Assembly: GCA_013003255.1 (NCBI GenBank)
Contig: JABDJZ010000367.1
Location: 1-34,511 of the forward strand
DNA from: Rhodothermales bacterium
GTDB lineage: Bacteria > Bacteroidota > Rhodothermia > Rhodothermales > UBA10348
DNA length: 34,511 nucleotides
Direction of reading: 5' to 3'
A program made the position numbers and the translations under genes. Below the pieces are notes generated by a model. It did not search any database, was not told the DNA's origin, and saw only the letters and a list, made by a program, of their open reading frames with translations. Shown here in pieces: positions 25,743-34,511 of this stretch; the stretch's first letter is position 1; the number at the start of each line of letters is the position of its first letter.

Positions 25743-26540
25743 ATGATCAAACGAATCATCCCCGCGCTTACCCTCGTCCTGCTCGCCGGCTGTGCCGGTT
25801 CGGGCAGGCTCAATTATGACGGGCCCGAGGACGCGTTCAACAAGGGCGTCGAGCGGATGGAGGCCGGCGACTACGAGCGCGCGGCCGAGTACTTCCAGGG
25901 GGTATTCGACTTTGGACGAACCCACGAGTGGGCGGCGGATGCGCAGTTGAATCTGGCGCGCGCCTACCGGGCGAACAAGGAGTTCCTCCTGGCCGCCAAC
26001 GAGTTTACCCGGTTCACGCAGATCTATCGGGCCGACCCCCGTGTCCCCGACGCGGCCTACGAGCTGGCCATGACCTACTTCGACCGCTCCCCTCGGTTCG
26101 AGTTGGATCAGACCGACACCGAGCGTGCCATCACGCAGTTCGAGCTGTTCATGACCCGCTACCCCAATCACCCCCTGTTCTTCGAGGGACAGGAGCGTAT
26201 TCAGGAATTGCGGGGCAAGCTTGCTCGCAAACGCCTTGAAGCGGGCAAACAATACCTGCTCCGCGGCTACACCGAGGCCGCTGCGCTCACCTTCGAGTCC
26301 GTGTTCGACGATTACTACGACACCGAATTTGCGGACGATGCACTGGTTGAGGCCGCCCGCGCCTACGTGGCTTTTGCAGACCAGAGCATTCCCGCGCGTC
26401 GGCCGGAGCGCCTGCGGTCCGCGATCGAGGTCTACGACCGGTTGATACAGATCTTTCCCGAGAGCCCCCTGATCAAGGACGCTGAAGAAGTCTACCGCGG
26501 AGCGGCCCAGCGACTGGAGAATCTGGAGAGCGCATCGTAG
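25743..26540 (+). CDS. bamD: Outer-membrane assembly lipoprotein BamD
   Basis: A 265-residue lipoprotein of the BAM complex that inserts beta-barrel proteins in the outer membrane. The start MIKRIIPALTLVLLAGCAGS gives a short signal peptide with lipobox LAGC (Cys17); a longer in-frame extension has no signal sequence. Five TPR-like helix pairs follow: AFNKGVERMEAGDYERAAEY, AQLNLARAYRANKEFLLAAN, the segment with AAYELAMTYFDRSPRFELDQ (the long loop typical of BamD), LEAGKQYLLRGYTEAAALTF, and the last ending YRGAAQRLENL. Length is close to E. coli BamD. Its substrates would include the large barrel exporter at 9343-13209. It is 26 bases before nadD. Confidence 0.88.
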   Translation: MIKRIIPALTLVLLAGCAGSGRLNYDGPEDAFNKGVERMEAGDYERAAEYFQGVFDFGRTHEWAADAQLNLARAYRANKEFLLAANEFTRFTQIYRADPRVPDAAYELAMTYFDRSPRFELDQTDTERAITQFELFMTRYPNHPLFFEGQERIQELRGKLARKRLEAGKQYLLRGYTEAAALTFESVFDDYYDTEFADDALVEAARAYVAFADQSIPARRPERLRSAIEVYDRLIQIFPESPLIKDAEEVYRGAAQRLENLESAS

Positions 26541-26566
26541 TTCGGTGATCCATTCTGCCAGATCCC

Positions 26567-27157
26567 ATGCGTGTCGGAGTCTTCGGAGGAACGTTTAACC
26601 CGCCGCACCTGGGCCACCGCGTCATTGCGGAACAGGCTGTCGAGGCACTCGGGCTTGATCGCCTGATCTGGATCCCGGCGCTTCAATCGCCTCTCAAGGA
26701 GCCCTACGGACAGGCCTCCGCACACCACCGGTTGGCGATGACCAGCCTGGCGGCGGCCAATCACCCGGCGTTCTCGGTCTCGGACCTGGAGACTCGGCGT
26801 CAACCGCCATCCTACACCGTGGATACCCTGCGGGCGCTGAAGACAGAGCATCCCGACTGGACGCTCCATCTCCTCATCGGAACTGACAGTTGGGACTCCT
26901 TTGAGCGTTGGAGAGCGCCTGAAGAGATTCGGAGCCTGGCCGAAGTGGTGGTTTACCCGAGAGGAGCAAATACGTCGATCGACAGCGATGCGGCAGGGGT
27001 TACCTTCCTTGACGCGCCGACAATCGCCGTCTCGTCTACCATGATTCGTGCGCGTGTGGCCGGTGGAGCCGCCCTGGCAGGCCTTCTCGACACCGCGGTC
27101 CTGGACTACGTCCGCGCTCACCATTTGTACGAGGATCCAAATGCCGAAGGCGCCTGA
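26567..27157 (+). CDS. nadD: Nicotinate-nucleotide adenylyltransferase
   Basis: A 196-residue nucleotidyltransferase that joins nicotinate mononucleotide and ATP to make deamido-NAD. The signature GGTFNPPHLGH is at residues 7-17, with PSYTVDTLRAL and LLIGTDSWDSFERW for substrate binding and the C-terminal ISSTxIR-type motif reading VSSTMIRARV. Length is typical. Its last 17 bases overlap the start of the following glycosidase gene. Confidence 0.96.
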   Translation: MRVGVFGGTFNPPHLGHRVIAEQAVEALGLDRLIWIPALQSPLKEPYGQASAHHRLAMTSLAAANHPAFSVSDLETRRQPPSYTVDTLRALKTEHPDWTLHLLIGTDSWDSFERWRAPEEIRSLAEVVVYPRGANTSIDSDAAGVTFLDAPTIAVSSTMIRARVAGGAALAGLLDTAVLDYVRAHHLYEDPNAEGA

Positions 27158-28676
27158 GCAACTGCGCGACCGGGCGGCACAGCTCTTGATGCCGCGGCTG
27201 GGGTCCAACATGCCGCCGCCCGTATCCGTTGCCGATGACACCGATCGCGCGGCGGCACTGCTAAAGCAGATACCGGTTGGGGGCTTTGTACTCTTCCGCG
27301 GATCCAGGCTCGAAAGCCCCCCAGCGCTGGCTCGACTTCAGGAATGCTCCGAGATTCCGCTGCTGTTCTCGTCGGACCTCGAGCGCGGTGCCGGCCAGCA
27401 GTTGCATGGGGCTACTGTTTTTCCACATGCCATGGCGTTCGGCGAGGCGGACCTGTCCCTGGATGAGGAGGCGGTGTTCGAGGCCGCCCGCTGGACCGCA
27501 CGGGAGGCCGTGACCTGCGGGGTCCACTGGCTGTTCGCGCCGGTGGCTGATGTGCACTCGAACCCGGTCAACCCCATCATTTCCACCCGCGCATTCGGCT
27601 CCTCGCCCGAGGCCTGCGCAAGGCATGTCACTGCGTTCATTCGCGGTGCCCGGGCGGGCGGCGGACTATCAACGGCCAAGCATTTCCCCGGCCACGGCGA
27701 CACCGACACCGACTCGCACGATGCCCTGTCCGCGGTTTCGCGGTCCCGCGGGGAGCTGGATTCTGTCGAACTGGCCCCATTCCGGGCGGCCATTGAGGCT
27801 GGGGTCGACTCCGTGATGACGGCTCACGTGAGTTACCCCGCACTGGATCCGGGCGGGCGGGCGGCAACCTTCTCTTCCCCCATCCTGCGGGATCTCCTCA
27901 GGACAGAATTGGGTTTCGAGGGCGTGGTGGTGTCCGACAGCCTCCTGATGGGAGCGGCTGGCCGGGAGGTCAGTGCCAGGGCCCCGGAGTTGATCGCGGC
28001 CGGAGTGGATGTCCTGCTGGACATCTCCCATCCCGCGGTGGCGGTGGACGCCATCGTGCGGGCCGTAGAGTCGGGCTCGCTGGAGGAGCGACTGGTCCAG
28101 GACGCTTTCTCGCGGGTCTGGGCGATGAAGGAGCGCTCGGTATTCCGGAGCAACGGGGCGTCCGGGGCGAAGCCGAAGTCTGGCGCTGCGGCCGCCCTCG
28201 CCGAGCGTGTGGCCGAAGCCTCCCTCCGGCTCACCGGAGATTTTGAGACCATCCTTCGCGGCCGCACCACCGTACCGCTGGTGCTGATCCGTCCGCACAC
28301 GGACTACCCCGACCCGACCCGGGCCGACGCCGCATCCATCCTTTCTGCAGCCTCGAATCGCCTGCAGCTTGAGGAGGTTGGCCCGGAGCGTGACCCCCGG
28401 CAACTGGAGCGCATCCTCGAGCGCTCCCGAGAGGCCGGAGCCGCCGTCGTCGCCATGGTGATCAAACCGGCGGCGTGGCATTCGTTTGGCCTCCTCGACT
28501 GGCAGGCCGCGTTTGCGGCGTCAGTCATTGAAGCCGCCCCGACGGTCACCTGTCTGCTTGGCAGCCCGGATGGAGACCGGGGCCTCCCTGGTCCGGCCGC
28601 TCGACTGGTCTCGTTCAGTGACGTAGAGCCAAGCGTTCGGGCCGTGGCCAGCCAGCTGGCCCGCGCGTTGGGCTAA
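27141..28676 (+). CDS. nagZ: Glycoside hydrolase family 3, NagZ-like beta-N-acetylhexosaminidase
   Basis: A 511-residue GH3 enzyme probably releasing N-acetylglucosamine from cell-wall muropeptides. I place the start at ATG 27141, overlapping nadD by 17 bases, since the residues before it (in another frame of nadD) are not GH3-like. The NagZ motif KHFPGHG is at 180-186, with the acid/base pair Asp191-His193 in DSH, and the nucleophile Asp266 in VVVSDSLLMGA. The His-Asp dyad separates NagZ-type enzymes from other GH3 glucosidases. Beyond the barrel (about 1-350) is a C-terminal domain of about 130 residues (RTTVPLVLIRPHTDY onward) absent from the short E. coli NagZ but present in Gram-positive and Bacteroidota relatives. 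No signal peptide is evident, suggesting a cytoplasmic enzyme. Confidence 0.87.
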   Translation: MPKAPEQLRDRAAQLLMPRLGSNMPPPVSVADDTDRAAALLKQIPVGGFVLFRGSRLESPPALARLQECSEIPLLFSSDLERGAGQQLHGATVFPHAMAFGEADLSLDEEAVFEAARWTAREAVTCGVHWLFAPVADVHSNPVNPIISTRAFGSSPEACARHVTAFIRGARAGGGLSTAKHFPGHGDTDTDSHDALSAVSRSRGELDSVELAPFRAAIEAGVDSVMTAHVSYPALDPGGRAATFSSPILRDLLRTELGFEGVVVSDSLLMGAAGREVSARAPELIAAGVDVLLDISHPAVAVDAIVRAVESGSLEERLVQDAFSRVWAMKERSVFRSNGASGAKPKSGAAAALAERVAEASLRLTGDFETILRGRTTVPLVLIRPHTDYPDPTRADAASILSAASNRLQLEEVGPERDPRQLERILERSREAGAAVVAMVIKPAAWHSFGLLDWQAAFAASVIEAAPTVTCLLGSPDGDRGLPGPAARLVSFSDVEPSVRAVASQLARALG

Positions 28677-28806
28677 GATCGCCGTCGCACGGCCAGTGAC
28701 CACCAAGTCGCGGCGCACGGCGAGGACCATCGACCAGCGTCAAGCCCCGGACCCGCGCCGCGCCGTATTTTGCGCTTCACCCACCTGGACCACCGCCCGG
28801 ACCCTC
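28677..28806 (+). promoter_or_regulatory. Gap before the beta-lactamase-fold gene
   Basis: This 130 bp gap is the second largest within this gene cluster. TATTTTG at 28766-28772 is close to the -7 element TAnnTTTG but one base short, and no TTG lies at the right distance upstream, so a promoter here is only a possibility. No hairpin with a T-run is visible. Confidence 0.2.
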
Positions 28807-29712
28807 ATGTCGCCAGCCCGACTCTTTGCCTTTATCCTCGGAGGGCTGTTGGTTTCCGGATGCACAACACCCATTGACGTGGAGCCCCTCGAACAGCGGA
28901 TCGATGCCATCCTGGCTCAGGAGGCAGAAGCCACGGTGGCCGTCGCCGTCCGGGTCCCGAACCGGGGTCTGGTCTATGACCGCAATGCCGACCGGGTCTA
29001 CCACGCGGCCAGCACGATGAAAATCCCGGTCATGATCGAGGTGTTTCGACAGGCTGACGAGGGGACCTTCAGCCTGGATGACTCACTGCTGGTCGAGAAC
29101 CGCTTTCGCTCCATCGTGGACGGGTCGGAGTACGCGATCGGAGATGATTCCGATGACGATATCTACCAGCGCCTGGGAGGCCGCATGGCCATCCGGGACC
29201 TGGTGGAAAGCATGATCACGGTCTCGTCCAACCTGGCCACCAACCTGCTCATAGATTTCGTGGGTGCCGAGGCCGTGCAGCAGACCAGCGAATCCCTGGG
29301 GACCACGAAGATGCTCACGCTTCGTGGGGTCGAGGACCTGAAGGCTTTCGAGCAGGGGCTCTCCAACCGCACAACGGCTACGGATCTGGCGATGCTCCTG
29401 ACGGCGCTTCTCCAGGGGGACGCCGTGAACCAGTCCGCCGACATGGCCATGCTGGACGTACTTGCCCGTCAGCGGTTCAACGAGATGATTCCGGCCGGTC
29501 TGCCGGAAGGCACGCGCATCGCACACAAGACGGGACAGATCACGGCCATTCATCATGACGCGGCTGCCGTGCTTCCCGAAACAGGTGACCCGTACGTGCT
29601 GGTCATCCTGATCGAAGGCCTCGCCGATGACACGGAGAGTGCGGCGCTGGGTGCCTCCGTGGCGCGTACAGTCCACGACTTCCTTCGGACCAACGGCGTG
29701 GTGGGTGAATGA
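28807..29712 (+). CDS. Class A beta-lactamase-fold serine hydrolase lipoprotein
   Basis: A 301-residue predicted lipoprotein. ATG 28807 starts a signal peptide ending in LLVSGC (Cys19); an upstream GTG at 28696 would add 37 residues without a signal character. The penicillin-recognising motifs are present: SxxK as S69-TM-K72, SxN as S140-S-N142 and KTG at 241-243. A region near residues 173-195 (RGVEDLKAF, then NRTTATDLAMLL) lines up with the omega loop of class A enzymes, but the RxExxLN pattern holding Glu166 is not exact. It could be a beta-lactamase or a housekeeping cell-wall hydrolase. Its place after nagZ supports a peptidoglycan link. The stop overlaps the rnc start (ATGA). Confidence 0.85.
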   Translation: MSPARLFAFILGGLLVSGCTTPIDVEPLEQRIDAILAQEAEATVAVAVRVPNRGLVYDRNADRVYHAASTMKIPVMIEVFRQADEGTFSLDDSLLVENRFRSIVDGSEYAIGDDSDDDIYQRLGGRMAIRDLVESMITVSSNLATNLLIDFVGAEAVQQTSESLGTTKMLTLRGVEDLKAFEQGLSNRTTATDLAMLLTALLQGDAVNQSADMAMLDVLARQRFNEMIPAGLPEGTRIAHKTGQITAIHHDAAAVLPETGDPYVLVILIEGLADDTESAALGASVARTVHDFLRTNGVVGE

Positions 29713-30524
29713 GCCTGCTCGCGCGCCTCAGATCCTGGTTCGGTAGCCGTAGTGAGACCACGCACGTGCCACCCCACGTGGACCCCGCCGTTATCTCGCA
29801 AATCACCGGGGAGCCGGTGGGCGACATCAGTCTCTATGTCCACGCCATGCGCCACCGCTCCATTCTCCGGGGCAGGCCCGGTTCGTCCATTGAGTCCAAT
29901 GAGCGTCTCGAATTCCTGGGCGATGCCGTATTGGGCTCGGTCACCGCCGAACATCTGTTCCTGGAATACCCGGACGAGGCAGAGGGCTTCCTGACCCGCC
30001 TGCGTGCCAAGCTCGTCAACGGAAAGGCGCTTGCCGGTCTCGGTGTGGCCATGGGCTTGGACCGGCTCGTCCTTGTCTCCGACAACCTGCGCCAACAGGG
30101 CCAGACCCAGCAGTTTACCAGCATCATGGCCGACGCGTTCGAAGCGCTCATCGGCGCCCTCTACCTGGACCAGGGACCGGAAGCCGCCCGGCGCTTCATC
30201 GTGGGGCGCATGCTGGAACCGCAGGACCTGGACGCCCTGATGCTCCGGGAAGACAACCACAAGAGCCTGCTGCTCGAGTTCGCCCAGGCCAGGGGATGGC
30301 CCCAGCCCGTCTATCAGGTTCAGGAGGCTACCGGTCCCAGCCATGACCGGCGGTTTTCGGTTCAGGTTCTGGTCCAGGAAACCCCTGAGGGCGTCGGCCG
30401 CGGCAAGAGCAAGAAACAGGCAGAGCAACGAGCCGCCAAAGCCGCACTGGAGGTTCTGCGCGACCGCGAGCAACCCGACGGCGTTGTGGACGGGACCGCC
30501 GGGAGCGCTTTCCACGAAAACTGA
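29709..30524 (+). CDS. rnc: Ribonuclease III
   Basis: A 271-residue double-stranded-RNA endonuclease that processes rRNA and other structured RNAs. The catalytic signature NERLEFLGDAVL is at residues 64-75, and the second acidic pair lies in DAFEALIGALYLD (Asp142, Glu145). The C-terminal double-stranded-RNA-binding domain begins near residue 183 and includes PVYQVQEATGPSHDRRFSV and GRGKSKKQAEQRAAKAALEVL-type helix (GKSKKQAEQRAAKAALEVL). About 40 extra N-terminal residues and a short acidic tail make it longer than E. coli RNase III. It overlaps the preceding stop by four bases and is followed by gcvP after 83 bases with no visible terminator. Confidence 0.96.
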   Translation: MSLLARLRSWFGSRSETTHVPPHVDPAVISQITGEPVGDISLYVHAMRHRSILRGRPGSSIESNERLEFLGDAVLGSVTAEHLFLEYPDEAEGFLTRLRAKLVNGKALAGLGVAMGLDRLVLVSDNLRQQGQTQQFTSIMADAFEALIGALYLDQGPEAARRFIVGRMLEPQDLDALMLREDNHKSLLLEFAQARGWPQPVYQVQEATGPSHDRRFSVQVLVQETPEGVGRGKSKKQAEQRAAKAALEVLRDREQPDGVVDGTAGSAFHEN

Positions 30525-30607
30525 ACAGCGGGCATGGCTCCACCACCCCCAACGCTGGTTCACCCAACTTCCAATCACCGCCCGGCAAGGGATACCCAGA
30601 AGAGCTG

Positions 30608-33456
<2,849 letters not shown>

Positions 33457-33466
<10 letters not shown>

Positions 33467-34359
33467 GCGACCAGGCGGTACATCTTCCCGGATAGCGGGC
33501 GACCGACGAGCGCTTCAACATCGCGCGAAACGGCAGCCACCTGTACGATGTCGATTCCGGTATCGTAGCCCATGCGCTCGCAGAGGTAGGCGACATCCTC
33601 AGTGGCCACGTTACCCGTGGCTCCCGGGATGAATGGACAGCCACCGAGTCCGCCGAGGGATGTGTCGAAACGCCGAACCCCCGCTTCCAGCGCTGCTACC
33701 ACATTGGCGAGGCCCAGACCCCGCGTATCGTGGAGGTGCAACACCAGGGGGATGTCTCCCACTCTGGCCCCAACCGAGTCCAGTACGCTCCGAATAGACT
33801 TGGGCGAAGCCATCCCGGTTGAATCGGCCAGAGAAAGGGACTCCAGATCCGACTGGGCAAAGCGCTCCACCACGGATTCAATCAGGGCGCGGGGCGTGTC
33901 GTCCGGAGACGCATAGCCCCAGACGGTCTGCAGGCCGAGCTGTACCCGAAGGCCGGCGCCGCGGGCGCGGCTGATCATTTCCTCGGCCGCCCGCACCCCG
34001 GCCTCGACCGTGGTATTCGCATTGTCGGCTGCATGCTGCTCATTCAGGGCAATCGAGAGGTCGACCGTGGTCACGCCCGCCTCTATGGCCCGATCTACGC
34101 CGCGGAGATTCAGTGCGAGTGCGGTGATCCTTTCGTCGCGCGGCAGAGCGGCAAGGACAGAGTCGGCATCGGCCATCTGGGGCACACGGCCGGGGTGAAC
34201 GAAGGACGTAGCCTGAATCCGCCTCAGCCCGGCATCGAGCATCCGCTGCATGGAGGCCACTTTGAACCCCGTCGGGATCGGCGTCGTTTCAAACTGAAAC
34301 CCGTCTCTGGGTCCCACCTCGCAAAGCTCGACAAAGGGCAGTGATGCGTTATCGGACAC
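33457..34359 (-). CDS. Hydroxymethylglutaryl-CoA lyase family protein
   Basis: A 300-residue TIM-barrel lyase of the HMG-CoA lyase family, which splits HMG-CoA to acetoacetate and acetyl-CoA in leucine breakdown. The N-terminal EVGPRDGFQ (residues 14-22) gives the catalytic Arg-Asp pair, HLHD (208-211) the metal-binding His pair, and GGLGGCPFIPGATGNVATED (237-256) the lid segment with the conserved Cys241. The start is GTG at 34359, chosen because GGAG lies five bases upstream and no better ATG exists; this is one of the few clear ribosome-binding sites in the window. Related enzymes cleave other 3-hydroxy-3-methyl acyl-CoAs, so the exact substrate is not settled. It is convergent with gcvP, overlapping by 10 bases. 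Confidence 0.9.
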
Positions 34360-34412
34360 GGCGACTCCAGGCAGTTCTTTAGCAGACTCCCCGTAATAGT
34401 ACGCCCCACCAA

Positions 34413-34511
34413 ATGTTCTTCCCTCCGATAAGAGCGCGCCAGATCGTGTCGGTGCCAGCCCGGCGCCGAACCCTCCTCGGGGCCCGCCTGGCAGTCGGCC
34501 TGATCCTCGGC
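34413..34511 (+). CDS. Start of an unidentified protein, probably membrane-inserted (cut by window end)
   Basis: From ATG 34413 the frame stays open for 33 codons to the window edge. It has an Arg-rich start (IRARQIVSVPARRR) and then the beginning of a hydrophobic stretch (LAVGLILG), as in an N-terminal membrane helix or signal anchor. It would be divergent from the HMG-CoA lyase-family gene, with 53 bases between starts. GTG codons at 34446 and 34452 are alternative starts. No family can be recognised from this length. Confidence 0.45.
   Translation, partial: MFFPPIRARQIVSVPARRRTLLGARLAVGLILG

Overview
The window is a GC-rich bacterial chromosome segment that is almost fully coding. I infer a member of the Bacteroidota/Rhodothermota side of the tree (a Rhodothermales-like marine bacterium). 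The grounds are: most genes lack a recognisable Shine-Dalgarno sequence; a possible TTG-N21-TAnnTTTG-type promoter lies before efp; a bacillithiol-type deacetylase (bshB1) is present; and there are many outer-membrane lipoproteins and TPR proteins. This placement is inference; no rRNA or tRNA gene is visible to anchor it. I saw no insertion sequence, prophage or CRISPR array.

Layout. (1) 1-2795, + strand: the 3' part of leuS, overlapping by one base with bshB1. (2) 2990-14475, - strand: an 11.5 kb exopolysaccharide synthesis and secretion operon, ending at a hairpin plus U-tract terminator at about 2876-2919. In transcription order it encodes a RecA/KaiC-like protein fused to a degenerate GGDEF domain, a 1288-residue TPR/beta-barrel porin of BcsC/PgaA type, a membrane GT2 polysaccharide synthase, a small Gln-rich bitopic membrane protein, and two paralogous envelope proteins combining a GATase-like domain with a degenerate NodB (polysaccharide deacetylase) domain. 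(3) 15117-16982, + strand: a lipoprotein with Ig-like domains and a PQQ-type beta-propeller, divergent from the operon, followed by a strong terminator. (4) 17098-17730, - strand: a zinc-less anti-sigma-like membrane protein. (5) 17902-19590, + strand: a CoA-acylating aldehyde dehydrogenase with an unusual C-terminal tail resembling microcompartment encapsulation peptides. (6) 19668-25536, + strand: efp-accB-accC-gcvH-guaA plus a TPR/periplasmic-binding-fold protein of LpoA-like architecture. (7) 25743-33466, + strand: bamD, nadD, nagZ-like, a class A beta-lactamase-fold lipoprotein, rnc and gcvP. (8) 33457-34359, - strand: an HMG-CoA lyase-family gene, convergent with and overlapping gcvP. 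(9) 34413 to the end: the first 33 codons of another + strand gene.

The main candidate for a new system is region 2. The glycosyltransferase has no PilZ domain, so it cannot sense c-di-GMP as BcsA does. The operon instead starts with a protein whose degenerate P-loop ATPase domain is followed by a GGDEF domain that has lost its GGDEF motif but keeps a possible RxxD. That layout resembles BcsE, the c-di-GMP receptor of enterobacterial cellulose synthesis. I propose a non-canonical, BcsE-like-controlled secretion system for a polysaccharide of unknown composition, with two probably non-catalytic deacetylase-fold proteins in the envelope. The second candidate is the aldehyde dehydrogenase tail, which predicts bacterial microcompartment shell genes elsewhere in the genome.
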